In this document: positions 1 to 12,200 of the stretch, piece after piece
Layout: the number at the start of each line of letters is the position of its first letter
Position numbering within the stretch: position 1 is the stretch's first letter
Origin: Setophaga petechia
Taxonomy: Eukaryota; Chordata; Aves; Passeriformes; Parulidae
Reading direction: 5' to 3'
Assembly: GCA_024362935.1 (NCBI GenBank)
Contig: JANCRA010000007.1
Span: forward strand, 6,326,503 to 6,390,502
Length of the DNA: 64,000 bases
Position numbers and translations under genes: made by a program
The notes under the pieces: model-generated
Seen by the model: only the letters and a program-made list of their open reading frames with translations
Database searches by the model: none
What the model was told of the DNA's origin: nothing

Positions 1-1381
1 TGCTTCCTCCTGATCTCTCTTTTCAAGTCTTGCTTACAGGATGCTAAAAATTTAAGTTAATAGGAGGGACAGTGTTAAAGCCCAGCTTTTGTGCAGCATT
101 CTCAGGCACCAGAGAGGTGTCTCAGATACTCAAAATTACATCACCCTTGTAGTGCTGCCAGTCTAAATGACTGCAGACAGCAGTGAATATTGTTCAAGTC
201 ATTTCAGAGACAAACCAAATGACATTAATGTCACTTTTTCTCTCTTTGCATGATGAGCATGCCTGGCTCAAAGGAGATGTGACCCTACTGGTCTGGCTTT
301 CCTTCTCCAGTCAATAAATATAACTGGGAGCAAATGGGAGGAGTTTCTGTCTGCAGCAAAGTCCTGCCACACCGATGGCCAAAAATAATCAAGATATTTT
401 TCAGCCTTCCTTTCAGTTCCAAAGAGATTAGAAATACAAGAGAGGGAGACAGAGCTGTAATTAGTCAGGTCACTGAAAAGGAAAAATGCATAATGATTCC
501 TGCAGACAAAGCAAGGGAAACATATTGATTGCATCTCAGAAGGCAAAGAGTAATTTTCTTCCAGATCTCAGACTAGATAAAGTCCATTTTACTACTAAAA
601 TCCTGTAGCAGAACAGCTCCAAGCTTGTGACTTCACACAGTGAGAGTATTAATAAATGTATGTACTGATTTCTCAGTTTGGTGGACATCAATATATGTGT
701 AAGCCAAAGAGTTACTGGAGCAAACTTTAGCCTGCTGCTTACTGGGAAGGACAATCAATCTTAAAATTTACCTTAACGTAGTAAACCCCCGTGGTTTCTA
801 AATTATTAAAACATGCCTGAAGCACTGGAGAGTTGTGCAGCTGCAAGTGAGTGATGCCAGTGAACCATCAGGTCTGTAACAGCACTGAGTAAGTACACTC
901 AGGGTAAGAGTAAGTACTTACAAACCTGCACCACGCCTGACATTTCACTCACCTCTCTTTTACCTGTGCACTTGCTCAGCGAAGCCAAAATTTACAAGGG
1001 AGATATTTCAGAATCTGCTTCTCTGGAAGAGACATCTCAACCTCTTCTTCTTTGGGGCTTAGTGTTTGAAACAGATAGAGGAGTGCTGCTTTCTGATGCA
1101 AATCCAAATTCCTCTGCGTGGAATGTGATTAGCCTGGGCTGGTCTCAGCGGGCGGAAACTCTTCAGCCTGAAATGTTCCAAAGCAGGTACAAATGGCTTC
1201 TGACAGGGAAGATCAGCATTCATTTGTTACACTGGGAAGGAAAGAGCAATTAATGATGGGATTTCAAAATGTAAGACACATAGCCAGGGCAGGGATATTG
1301 AGAGGCTCTGGGAAAGATGAAGCCATGCCTGAACTCGGGGTGCAGCAGTGGCAGCATGCCTGCAGTGCGGTGAGAGAGCGC
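1..1381. other. Unique non-coding stretch
   Basis: I see no gene here. The longest open frames are under 100 codons, overlap on both strands and resemble no family I know. No repeat or RNA gene was recognised before the LTR-like element that follows. Confidence 0.5.
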
Positions 1382-1766
1382 TGTCACACTGATATTTTCT
1401 GAAAAATCCTCTTTGCCCAGGATTCTTCTCCTGGGAAGCTAAGAAGCCTCAGAGAAAAAAAAAAAAAAAAGAAAACAATATTATCTCATTTGCTTCTCCT
1501 GTGTTTTTTTTATCCAACATATGAAATGTTTTGACGTAATGATCAATCATGGTCAAACTGTGTCAGAACTCTTTCTGGAAAGAGTCCTGAGTTTTCATTA
1601 TCTTTCTTAGTAACCTTCCATCTGTATCTTTCCTCTATTCTTTAATATAATTTTAGTATAAAATTCTTTAATATAATACAATATCATAAAATAATAAATT
1701 AATCTTCTAAGAACATAGAATCAAAGTCATCATACCTTCCCTCATCTGGGGACTCTGAAAATTCCA
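1382..1766 (-). mobile_element. LTR-like element, related to the 2541, 30505, 44409 and 60498 copies
   Basis: Read on the minus strand, this carries the same landmarks as four other copies in the window: a segment near the 5' end with CCCCAG and GAAGGTATGATGA, an AT-rich core with TTATTATTTTATGATAT, and a 3' end with GGATTTTTCAGAAAATATCA that finishes GTGTGACA. The 3' boundary at 1382 is clear because the 2541 copy ends almost identically. The 5' boundary (1766) is an estimate. The flanks GAGAGCGC and GAGAGTGT could be a decayed target duplication, but eight bases is not usual for a retrovirus. No coding region is attached, so it is probably a solo LTR. It includes an internal A-rich run at about 1456-1471. 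Confidence 0.6.
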
Positions 1767-1943
1767 GAGAGTGTGTTCACTTAGCAGCTTCACCCAGCAG
1801 CTCCATCTCCAGAGTGCTTCTGGCACAGGGCAGAGCTACAGGGTACAAATCAGCCTTCTCCTGGGCTTTGGGGGCACTGCAAGGGCAGTGTTTTGCTCAC
1901 CAGTCTGTTAGGCTGCTTCCAGCAGGAGCAGGATTTCCATAGC

Positions 1944-2326
1944 TGAGTTGGGAAGGCCCCAATGAAGGAGGAATGATGAGGAGGACTCTATCTTATCAAA
2001 GGCTAATTAATTACTTTATTATACTAGATTATTCTATACATCTAAAACTGAACCTGCCAAGCACTCAACCCTGCACAGAACATTCTGAATCTCATGACTG
2101 TCAGCCCACAGTCCCAACACACACGCAACTGATAGGCCAAAGGAACAAACACCATCTTTTTGGATAAACAATCTCCATATTGCATTCCACTTCTGCACAA
2201 ACACAGGCACAGCAAATGCTAAGAAGTGTTTTTCCTTTCTCTGAGCTTCAGGAGAAGGTGAAACCCAGAAATAATCTTGGGAAGAATGGTGCCTTGCTTT
2301 TCTCTGTGAGGAGAAATGTGGCTACA
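1944..2326 (+). mobile_element. LTR-like element, second family
   Basis: This AT-rich block contains TTAATTACTTTATTATACTA, a conserved mid segment (GATAGGCCAAAGGAACAAAC) and a cytosine-poor 3' part ending GTGGCTACA. The 3' end resembles the terminal GGCTACA of the minus-strand LTR at 44409. The layout fits a passerine endogenous-retrovirus LTR. I could not confirm the 5' end or any target duplication, and no internal retroviral sequence is attached. Confidence 0.45.
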
Positions 2327-2540
2327 GATTCCCAGAGGGGGCAGCAGGCAGCAGAGCTCTGCAGCTGGCCTGGCTCTTCCCACAGCTGGCCAGCACTCTG
2401 CATCCCTGCACCTCCCCAGGGGCTGCATTTGTCCCTGAACCACAGGGATCTGAGCCAGTTGATGTAAAGAACTGCCACAGTTACAAAGGCTTGAAGTACC
2501 ATGTGCTGCTGATCAATGCCACACTCGGCGTCACCATTTT

Positions 2541-2902
2541 TGAGTTTGTGAGGGTCCCCAGGACAAGGTGAGACATGAGAATCTGACTCCATGTTCTCAG
2601 AAGGCTGAGTTGTTATTTTATGATATTATATTAAAGAATACTAAATACTAAAACTACACTATAGAAAGAGAAAGGATACAGACAGAAGGTTTAACAAGAA
2701 TGAATAATGAAAATTCGTGATTCCTTAGAGCCTTGATACAGCTGGCTGTGATTGGCCATTAAACTAAAACAATTCACATGTTTGGATAAACAAACTCCAG
2801 GCCACATTCCAGAGCAGCAAACACAGGAGAAGCTGAGGTTTCTCAGCTTCCCAGGAGAAAATCCTGGGCAAAGAGGATTTTTCAGAAAATATCACACTGA
2901 CA
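2541..2902 (+). mobile_element. LTR-like element (probable solo LTR)
   Basis: It begins near TGAGTTTGTGAGGGTCCCC and continues with GAGAATCTGACTCCATGTT, an AT-rich core with TTATTTTATGATATTATATT, GCTGTGATTGGCCATTAAAC, and a 3' end with GGATTTTTCAGAAAATATCA finishing ACTGACA. These landmarks recur in the copies at 1382, 30505, 44409 and 60498. The GATTGGCCA segment holds an inverted CCAAT-type motif. No coding sequence is attached. Target duplications are not clear. Confidence 0.6.
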
Positions 2903-3349
2903 GTACCATCCCACGGTGTGTGTGTGGGACTGACAGGACAGCCCCAGGTACAGCTTTGCATGGCAATGGTGCTTTGTCCCACAAAACTGCTCCTCAGCCC
3001 TGCCCTGGCATCAGCCTGGGGTGACCTGAGAACAAAGAAAACATTTTAAATACAAACTAAAGTAACTCCATTCATTACCTACATCCATTTATGAAAGGTG
3101 TGGCTCTGCCAGGGCTTACAGGAGAGAGAAAGGCTCTCTTGTGTGGTTCCATGATGGAAACAAGAGCACAAAGGGGAGAAAATGCCCACAGCCCACAAGC
3201 AAAAGAGCATTATTAAGGCTGTGAATCCAAACCCTGCAAAAGTTAGGAAATCCCAGGATTCACCTTGTTTTTATGATGAGAATTTGCCATTGCAAGTCTG
3301 CTGTCCAGAAGAGTCTCCATGACAGGAATATTTATTTTGTCCTACAGGA
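2903..3349. other. Unique non-coding gap
   Basis: Between the LTR-like element and the first CR1 fragment I see no gene, repeat or RNA. Confidence 0.5.
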
Positions 3350-3678
3350 TCCTTCCCATACCTAAAGGGGCTTATGAGAAGGAGGGAGAGGGACCATCTA
3401 CATGGGCAGATAGTGTCTATTGACAAGGGGGAGCAGTTTTAAAATGAGAGAGGGGGGTTATTATTAAAATTTAAGAAGAAATTCTTTACTCAGAGTGTGG
3501 TGAGGCCCTGGCACAGAGTGACCAGAGAAGCCTCATCACTGGCAGTGCCCAAGGCCAGGCTGGATGGGGCTTGGAGCAGCCTGGGATAGTGGGAGGTGTC
3601 CCTGCCCATGGCAGGGGTGGAACTGGGGGCATTTTAAGGTCCCTTCCAACCCAAACCAATGTTTCTGTGATTCTTCTC
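3350..3678 (+). mobile_element. CR1 LINE fragment, 5'-truncated
   Basis: The 3' part of a chicken-repeat-1 retrotransposon. It shows the stretch GAGGCCCTGGCACAGAGTG, then AGTGCCCAAGGCCAGGCTGG, CATGGCAGGGGTGGAACTGG and the end CCCTTCCAACCCAAACCAAT followed by TTCTGTGATTCTTC. CR1 copies in birds are almost always 5'-truncated and end in short ATTCTGTG-like repeats, as here. No intact reverse-transcriptase frame remains. Confidence 0.85.
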
Positions 3679-5084
3679 CCTCTCCAAACAGTCACTGCTC
3701 CCTGAACAAGCAGCCATTCTCTATTTTCTCCTTCTCCCAGAGCCCCAGAATGCTGCTCTATGACTTATTTACTGTGTGCTGCTGTGAAGATAGAATTATT
3801 CATTTTTTTTCAAAGGATTTTCTCTGGCACTCACCATGTGAGGGCTTCTCAAAGATTAATGACATCTGCCAGCACAGTGTCCTGGGAGGTGACAGGATGT
3901 GTCAGGAGGACACCTGTTTTGGCTGGGTGGCACTCAGCCCTCCAACAAGCTCTCCAGCCCCAGCCAGGACACCCTCAGGTGTCTCTGCAAGGGCTGGGAG
4001 TGTGACAGGTACACAAGAGCAGAGCCTGCAGATGGGACAATGCAGGAACAAGTGTCTGTACTTAGGGCATGGGGCTGGGATAAAACAGCTGCTTTGCTTG
4101 AGACTTGCTCAGCTTTTGTGAAATGTTAACACTCAGCCAAAGGAAAGCAGAGCATGAACCCTGCAGTGAGCTGGGAAGCTTTCAGCTTGCTTTGCAAGCA
4201 GGTGGACAAGTTGTGACAGAGCATTGTCACCTCATTCTCAACATGTGCAAACTGAAACACACTGAAATAAGGACAGAAAGCAGCCACTGGTGTAGTGTGC
4301 CTGACTGGGAACCTGGGGCTTGAAGAACACCTGCTGCTCCATAAACATTATAATATTCATCTTGTGATTCTAAATAGCACATTTTCCAATGTGAGGGTTG
4401 TCTATCAGGCCTTGGATTCGAGGCAGGCACCAGGTGACCACAGACAGTGACAAGTGACCCTCTCTCAGATTTTTCACATCTCTGGCAAAGGCTGGAAACC
4501 CACTCCAAGGGAAGCATCCAATGGTCCTGAAAGTGAGCCAGTCCCCCAGCAGGAAATCAGTGCTGGAAATGAGCCATAAAGGAGGCAATGTTCTGCAGGT
4601 ACCAGGGTCTGGAATGTGACACTGGCTATTGTCACCCAGTCTGGCCTACAACAGATTAACTGCTGCCTTACACAGCAAAACTAACCCTGAACTACCTTTC
4701 CTTTTAATTTAGTCAAAATACTGGATGGAGACTTTTCCTTCCCATGCCCTGTCAATGAAAACCTTTCCTAATTATGAATTTTTAAAAAAAAATCTGATCT
4801 CACTGCCATCATTTTCCACAGGACGGGGATAAATACCTTAGTTTGTTTCAACTCTTATTTAAAACATAAATATTGTTTATGTTAACATTGCTTCAGCAAT
4901 TATGCAGATGTAATCAAATCAACTAAGCTATACAGGCCAGTAGCACCACAGCCACCTTCAGCATCCCACACAAGGGGAAGATCCCATTCCCTTGTTGAGA
5001 CACAAACTACAAAATCCCCTCCCTGTTCTCTGGGAACCTGCTGAAATCACAGACTTGTTACAAAAGTCCCTGTTTCAAATGAAT
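3679..5084. other. Unique non-coding stretch
   Basis: Short overlapping frames only; none resembles a known protein and none is flanked by convincing splice sites. No repeat family recognised. Confidence 0.5.
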
Positions 5085-5452
5085 AAAGGGGTTGTTCAGC
5101 CTGGAGAAAAGAACCTTCAGGGTGACCTAATCATGGCTTCCCAATACCTGAAGGAGATGGCAGGAAAAATGGAGAGAGACTCTGTAGAAGGGATGGAGTG
5201 CCAGGACACAGGGAATGGCTTCCCAGTGCCAGAGGGCAGGGCTGGATGAGATATTGGGAATTAGGAATTGTTCCCTGGCAGGGAGGGCAGGCCCTGGCAC
5301 AGGGTGCCCAGAGCAGCTGTGGCTGCCCCTGGATCCCTGGCAGTGCCCAAGGCCAGGCTGGAGCAGCCTGGGACAGTGGGAGGTGTCCCTGCCATGGCAG
5401 GGGTGGCACTGGATGGGCTTTAAATCCCTTCCAACCCAAACCTTTCTGGGAT
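5085..5452 (+). mobile_element. CR1 LINE fragment
   Basis: This CR1 3' segment is better preserved than the 3350 copy. It starts with GGGTTGTTCAGCCTGGAGAA, passes through GGGAATTAGGAATTGTTCCC, GGTGCCCAGAGCAGCTGTGG and CAGTGGGAGGTGTCCCTGCC, and ends CCCTTCCAACCCAAACC then TTTCTGGGATTTC. It belongs to the same CR1 subfamily as the copies at 12055, 32177, 44995, 49390 and 52041. Frames across it are not functional genes. Confidence 0.9.
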
Positions 5453-6116
5453 TTCATTTTCCTATTTCAGACACTGCTGCAGAACCAAAGCCTCCCATCC
5501 TGGACAGAGCACTTGGACAGTCAGTAATCCACTGCTTTGGGGATCTCCCAGGTCCTAGCACAGCAGAGAGAGAGAATAACTGGGTAACAGAGCCAGTCCC
5601 AGCACACGTTCATACTGCTCTGCACTGCAATGTGAGAAACAGCTATTGAGTCTGAGGAGAGCATAACTAATTAAAAGGTCTCATATGCTGTATAGAAAGG
5701 AGCAGATTTTTTGATAAGAGTGCACTCATGTCAGTGCTGCAATACCTGCCTTTCTCTAGTTGGACAAAAGCTGATAGAACCAATTTTCTCACACAGAGAA
5801 AACCAAACACAGTTCATGGGTGAGTGACCACTACTTAATTGACATTACTTTTTTATGTACAGGATAATCTCTCAACATGAATTTCATTGCAGACAATGGA
5901 AAGGGAATAAAGGAAATAATTTAGAGTATTACAGGAGCTTCTTCCTTTTTTCAAATCTTATTTTCACTTTGAGGTTAGTTGAATTTGCTTGTATTTTTTC
6001 TAAATTCAGGGACCAGAGCACTTATATTATCTCTATGGCTTATAGTAAGTATTTATATTATGTCTAGTCCTCATGGTCTGGCAGGCTGCTGACTAACAGA
6101 TGTGTAGGTATAGTAC
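5453..6116. other. Unique non-coding gap, AT-rich toward its right end
   Basis: No gene, RNA or repeat family is visible before the TA-rich microsatellite. Confidence 0.5.
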
Positions 6117-6287
6117 AGTATGTATACAGATTTATATATATTTATAAATATATATTTATATATATATTATATATTTACAGATATATTTCTAAATATATAA
6201 CATGTATATAAATATATATATATTAATATATTTATATTTATATATATATATATATATGTAAATATATATATATATATATATGTAAAT
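6117..6287. repeat. TA-rich microsatellite
   Basis: About 170 bp consisting almost only of TATATA and TTTATA/AAATATA runs. Frames reading as alternating Tyr-Ile on the minus strand are produced by this repeat and are not a gene. Confidence 0.9.
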
Positions 6288-7769
6288 CTTGCATGGGACA
6301 AGAGATGAAGAAGAGTCCCTCAGGGAAAAGCCTGAAACTCTGGGAGGAAAACAAACTACAACAAAAACGAAATTTTGTAATTGCAAAGAGTTTGCAAAAG
6401 CAGCTGAAGAAATTATTTGCATACGAATCCTCAAGTGACTGTAAGATATATAGGAACAAAAATAAGGCCACCAAGGCAGGTATAACTAAACATCAGTGTT
6501 AAATTGTTTTGTTAAACAAAATCCTGTCCTGAAAGCCCTCAGCTTCATTGACAAAAACACAAAAAATCAAAGCCCATCCAGCTGGAATAGTAATCTGAGA
6601 GGACCTGGAGGAGCCAGAGCCAGACATGCTGGGTGAGCAGATGCCTTGAAAAATTACCCCCAGGAAATAGGTAGGAGAGGGCAAAAGCCAGTGGGGCAGT
6701 GAGATTCAGAGGAACTCACCTGAACACCTCCCTGAAAGCATTGCAGGCAAGGAGAGCTCTGTTAATGAAGCTTTTTAATGATCATTTGCACAGTTTTTCT
6801 TCTCTCTGTGTGAAGGTCATTTTGAGCAGTATCATTTGCAAACAGCTCTTGCAGGTGCATTTGGATTTTGTTTTTGTTTCCCATCTCCTCATCCCGTGTA
6901 GAGCAGTGTAACAGTTGGGTGAGTCACTAAGTGGAAATGGATGAGGAGAGTGATCTTTTCTCCTCCAAAATGCAAAGCTGGAGGAGACATTAAGTGCATT
7001 GAAGTGAGGAGTGATGTTGCACACTGGCCCTCAGCTGGGAGTTCCTAAAAAGTGCTTACATTTACTTAACCACTAAACAATCAGGTTGGAATTGAAGCAA
7101 ACAGCACCCTCTACACACCCAAATCCCCAAATACTGGATAGAAAATGGCAAAAAAAAGTTATATTCTCATGGAATCCCTTTCTGCTGCTTTTGTGGGGAA
7201 ATTGGAAGGGAGTATTACAATGAAAGCAGGCCTTTTGTTTTGAATTTCAAACAAGAGATTGTTGTCTATGCAGGGAACAGATTTCCAGGATGTTTCACTC
7301 AAAAACAAGTTATCAATCAAAAACCCTTTTCTTCCTCTAGGAGGACAAGAGAAACAAAAGGTTCATTATTTTAGGCCTCACAGAAATCTGGAGAGGGATG
7401 GATTAGGGGTGCACAGAGTGTTAAAAGTACCTGAGGCAGGTCTGTGTGCAGAGATTCTTTCTCCAGCAGGTGAGACGCAGGTGATTTTCCTGGGCATAGG
7501 TCATTGGATATAACCAAATTTCAAGGTGGTTTTCCTGGTCTTTGGGTATCTTTCCAAAAGGAGCCACAGCAGGAAGGGCATGCCTCTTTGTGCCTGAAAT
7601 GGTGGCATGAGCTGAACCTGAGGCTCGTGGGGTTCCTGGGAGTTTGGGGTGGTGGTGCAGCAATGAGAGGGTTCTGACCTGGGTCATTGCTTGGGAGCTA
7701 AGGGAAAAGCAAGATTTAGAGCAGAATATTTTCAAAATAAAAATAGATGAAGAGCAATTCTCAGTTTTC
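6288..7769. other. Unique non-coding stretch
   Basis: Only short unrelated frames. No transposon family, tRNA or tandem repeat was recognised. Confidence 0.5.
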
Positions 7770-7918
7770 TGTAGTGGGCTCCACATCCCTGGAAGCATCC
7801 AAAGCCAGGCTGGACAGGGCTTGGAGCAATCTGGGATAGTGGGAGGTGTCCCTGCCCATGGCAGGGGTGGAATGGGATGAGCTCCCTGGTCCCTTCCAAC
7901 CCACACCATTCTATGATC
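7770..7918 (+). mobile_element. CR1 LINE 3' end fragment
   Basis: A short CR1 3' end with CATCCAAAGCCAGGCTGGAC, GATAGTGGGAGGTGTCCCTG, CATGGCAGGGGTGGAATGGG and the tail CCCTTCCAACCCACACCATT then CTATGATC. The upstream part has been lost or diverged beyond recognition. Confidence 0.85.
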
Positions 7919-10617
7919 AATATTATCATTTTTCTCTCTTGGAAGAAAGTGTTTGTAGCTGTGGACTCCTGAACAATCTCTCAGGAAGAATTATTCAGCT
8001 GAAGAGCTAAAATGGCCTTTGCAGACACATTAATTCCCCTTTTTGAGAGGGCCTGCAGGACAAGAGCAGTCTAGAAGAAACTTCTGTTTATGAGTTCTAG
8101 TAGCTCTACATACAATGATTTCTTTCATGAGACATCTCAACCACTTCTAATGTATTCTTACATTTTCAAATAGGAAGCAAATGTAGGGGAAAATGCAGCA
8201 AAGCAGCTCTCCCTGGGATGGAGTCATTTTGTATTTCATTAGATTGTGCTGCTCAGCTGAGCTTTCAAGGTGGAAGATAAACAGATGAGGAAAGGTTTCT
8301 TATTAATTAAAGGCATGCGCTGCTAATTGTAAGGGTGATCAAATATTGGTTCAGCCTCACCACTGCTGCTCACTTTTTACCAGGTGTGAGGATATATGCT
8401 AAAGATGACAGGATTGCCCAGCAAAGCAGAGTCTGTGTGCAAAGCTCCTTTCAGATCAGGTCTGTGCAGGCTGACAAGACAAAGGCTCATGAGAAAAACA
8501 GTCCAACAAGTGCAAGGGGCCATGGTATTGAACCTGAAAACCAAACCTGTTTGTTGCTTGGTCGTGAAACCAGGCCCTTTGTAAGCACTTTGCTTATTTA
8601 TTGTAAGTGCTGCAGCTCAGCTAATGATTTTTGATTTAGTTGGAGTTTAGATTCTCACTTTCATCAGCATTATCTTGCCAAACACATTCCCAAGCTTACT
8701 TTAATTTAGGATTTGACACCAGCGATTGCCTTTTTTTTCCCCCTCAAAGGATGAACTAGTCCACCATAAAATGGAATATTAGGCAATTTATTGTGCTAAT
8801 GACTTGCAGAAAAAAGCCAAATTACACTGACGGTGGATTATATTGAACAATAAAACCCCCCCTCATCCCAGCTCTCAGTGAGCACATAGCTGAGCTGTGG
8901 TTAGCTGGGAATTCCTGGGAACAGCATCCACACTGCAGCCAGCCATGCTTCAGCAGGAGCCACATTCCCAGTGGAACAGCACCCTCACATCTGGGATTGT
9001 GTCTTGTTACCCCCCAGTTTCAGCTCAGCTGAAAAGGCTGCAGTTATCATGGCATATGGCATTTCCTACCTGATTACCTCACAATCTATCCTCTGATTCC
9101 AGACAAGCTGAAAGAGAAGTTAAGATTCAAGAGCATTCAGGTTTGCATCAGTTTTTTGCAAAGAGAGAAGGAGAAGCTGTCATCAGTGCTCATCAGTGAC
9201 AGAGGAGCTCAGCCAGGAAACAGGAATCTGCAGGAAGCAGCTCTGCACAGCTCCCAGAACTGGAACTCAGTAACTTCAACAAAGGCAAGACTGAACAAAA
9301 GATTCAGATGAGACTATCAAAAATATTCTTTTGAGTTGGATCAATAACAAGATTCAATCAGACACTGAAAAAGCTGTTCTGTGACAAGGGCAGGAGACTA
9401 AGTAATCAGCCCTGAGGGAGGAAGAAAATAAAGGAATCAATGTAATTGGAGGAAAAAGAGAAAGTGGCTGAAGAGTAACCCAGCCCCACTGCCATCAAAA
9501 TCTGAGCAGCCAGAATCAGAGGGAACAGCTCAAACAGAGAGACTCTGCCAGGCTCAACAGCACTTTGAAACCCAGCAGGGTCAGAAGGCTTCAGTGGGAT
9601 GAACTTGGACCCCTCCTAATTACCAGATGAAAGCACTCCTTTTTAGCAGACAATTAGTGGGATTTTACCAATAAGAATGGAAGCACCTGCCACCTCAGGG
9701 TCTGGTCAGTGGAGATTTCCCCACACACATTTTCATGGATTTCTCCTCCAGTGACGGCAACTGCCACCTCAGACCTCAGAGTTAAGAGCCCCAGCAAAAA
9801 CATCATGGAACTGATTTCAAAGTGCTTAAATACAACTCCCTTTGGGTTTATGTCATCTGCATTGCTGAAAGCAAGCATTCATTTATTTAATTTCTATTTC
9901 TTTTCCTGTTTGAGAAAAAAATACTGCTCAAAGCCTGCCTCTTCCCCCAGCAGTCCTTGCACACACTCAAACTTTTTCCCATGACAGGGGTAGGCAATGC
10001 CATCCCACAAAAGGCAGGAACAGTGGTCAGGAACTGGGTTAGAGACACAGGGTTGTGTCAGCAGTGACATTTCAGCACTGTTGCAACAACATTGAAAGAT
10101 AGAGCAGTGTCTGAAAGAGCCTGTTGTGAGAATTAGCATTTTCCATGTGTTCTGTAGCAGGAAATATTATATCTGCTATAAAAACAACAGCTTCTCTAAA
10201 TGATTAAACTCTTGAGCTTCTTTTTAGCAATTAACAAGCTTTGAACATTGTTTACAGTGTTGGTTGTATGGCATCATTGCTTTTATCCTCCAGAGTAGCG
10301 ACAAAGATTCCACATGAATTAAATCCCATTTTCTTTCCCTCTACAGCACTGTTAAAGTACAGCACGTGAAAAAAATTCCTGTTAGTAATAATTACCTAGG
10401 ACAATGTAAGGTTCAGCATTGGTTTGCAGGAAAAAATGGCTGTTTATTTCCGGGTTAGCATTAGTAGAAAAGCTGAAAACATCCAGATGAGTGACTGCAG
10501 CACTACAGTGAGTAGGATTTGGGGAAAGCTGTTCCAAAACTGTCTCTGAGTAAAAATAAGGCCTGCTGTGCATGGGGTGGGTTCATTTTCCAGCACAGCA
10601 TGAGAGTTCAGAGGGAT
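7919..10617. other. Long unique stretch, AT-rich
   Basis: No gene seen. The segment 8220-8870 is AT-rich with several TAATTA/TTAATTAA-type motifs and scattered CpGs (for example in GGCATGCGCTGCTAATTG and ACTGACGGTGG). That would fit a conserved regulatory element, but sequence alone cannot show it. Confidence 0.4.
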
Positions 10618-10755
10618 GACCTCCTTAGAAGCATCCAAGGCCAGGCTGGATGGGGTCCTGATCATCCTGGTCTAGTGGAGTTTGTGCCTGCCCATGGCAG
10701 GGGGATGGAACCAGGCAATTCATTCCAACCTAAACCGTTCCATGGTTCCATGGGG
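10618..10755 (+). mobile_element. CR1 LINE 3' end fragment, diverged
   Basis: It contains GCATCCAAGGCCAGGCTGGA, TGCCTGCCCATGGCAGGGGG and the tail ATTCCAACCTAAACCGTTCC then ATGGTTCCATGG. More diverged than the neighbouring copies. Confidence 0.75.
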
Positions 10756-12054
10756 ATTTTTTGGCTGCCTGAACACAAGCACAGCCCTTTTGGCACCAAC
10801 ACAGCAGCACTCACATGAAGGAACCCATCCAACTTCAACCTGTGCTCTTTGATAAGGTGAGATGTTCATACCTGGAGGTGTTGGCATCCTGGACAATCCC
10901 ACCCACTTTGGGGACACCCACAGATATATTTTCCAGTCTAGACAGGGCCTCTGTTTAGACAAACCTCATTTTCTGCTTTATGCTAAACCAAGACAATTCC
11001 TGATGTCTCTAAATCCTACTCCATCCCTCCATTTCAATCCATGAATTAGTTACTTGTCAAACAATGAGTAATTTTATTTTTCATGGGTGAATGCTTATCA
11101 CTCATATAGAAAAACAGGCTGGAGCATATACTGCAAAGGAACAAAGCCAAATGTTTCAAAAATTCAATCAAAACCTACAAAAAACACCAAGGAGGAGGTG
11201 TGACTGAGACAACAGGCAGAGATTCAGCTTCCTGCTCTCAGTGCCTGGTGACACCAAGCGTGTCATTTGTCATGCTGTGTCTGGGTCCCCACCTCTAAAT
11301 GAACACCACAGCCACCAAGTCTATGTGGGGAGGTTATTTTGGAACCTGCTTCCTTTTCCATTGGTTTCCATGGAAAATTATCATCTTCCTCTGCTAACAG
11401 TGCTCATTTTGGTAAGACAAGCTTGGGGAAAAGGAAGAAAATGGAGATAACTGATTTTTTTCCATGCACAAGAAGCAGAGGGTATGGGGCAAAAGGCAGC
11501 AGCAAATCCAGCAGGTGAGTCCAGGGAAAATCATGTTTGGTGCAGCCATCCCTGCCTGGCAGATGAGGGAGGGAAACCTCTCACAGCTCCCTGCTCTTCT
11601 GCATTCCCACCCTGTCTGGCACTGGCTTTCCTCACCCCAGAGGACACAACACATTCCCAACCTCCTTCCTCACCCCAGCAGTGCCAGCGGGACCTTGCTG
11701 CGTTTAACAGTCACTGTGTGGGTCACTCCTTCCCCAGAAAGAGGATTAATATCCATAGGAATTTCACTCCTTTCCATGAGCAGAGCCTTCCTTCAGCCAT
11801 CCACAGATAAAACATTCAGCCAGAACTACTCAGTTACTCAGTGCTGAATGGGAAAGACAGCTCAACTCACCTGACACAGAGAGAACAACTTCAATGTGGG
11901 ATCAACAGTCCTCTAGAAAAGCTTCCTTCCCCTGGCTGGAGGTTAATTTAAAGCTGTGTTTCATGCAGGTGATGTGGAATGTGAAGGGATTTTTTTTTTT
12001 TTGGCCCTGTATGTATTACCCTTTTTGGATCAGAGGTACAGCATAATTTGGCTT
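10756..12054. other. Unique non-coding stretch
   Basis: No gene recognised. The 127-codon and 108-codon frames near 11464-11847 overlap each other in different frames and resemble no protein I know. A run of 13 T lies at 11990-12002. Confidence 0.45.
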
Positions 12055-12200
12055 TAAACTGAAAGAGGGAAAGTTTGGAACTGGACATTAAGAAGGAATT
12101 GTTTCCTGGGAGCAGGGGATGAGGCCCTGGCACAGGGTGCCCAGAGCAGCTGTGGCTGCCCCTGGATCCCTGGCAGTGCCCAAGGCCAGGCTGGATGGGA
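12055..12200 (+). mobile_element. CR1 LINE fragment lacking its 3' tail
   Basis: It carries the middle CR1 landmarks AAGGAATTGTTTCCTGGGAG, GGTGCCCAGAGCAGCTGTGG and AGTGCCCAAGGCCAGGCTGG, then breaks off after GATGGGACAG. The conserved tail (CCCTTCCAACCC...) is missing. CR1 inserts normally keep the 3' end, so a later deletion or rearrangement is likely. Confidence 0.8.

Noticed and set aside
6189..6474. Tyr-Ile repeat ORFs on the minus strand
   Set aside because: Translation of a TA microsatellite.
11464..11847. 127-codon ORF as a gene
   Set aside because: Another frame of 108 codons covers the same DNA, there is no recognisable domain, and such lengths arise by chance in GC-richer patches.
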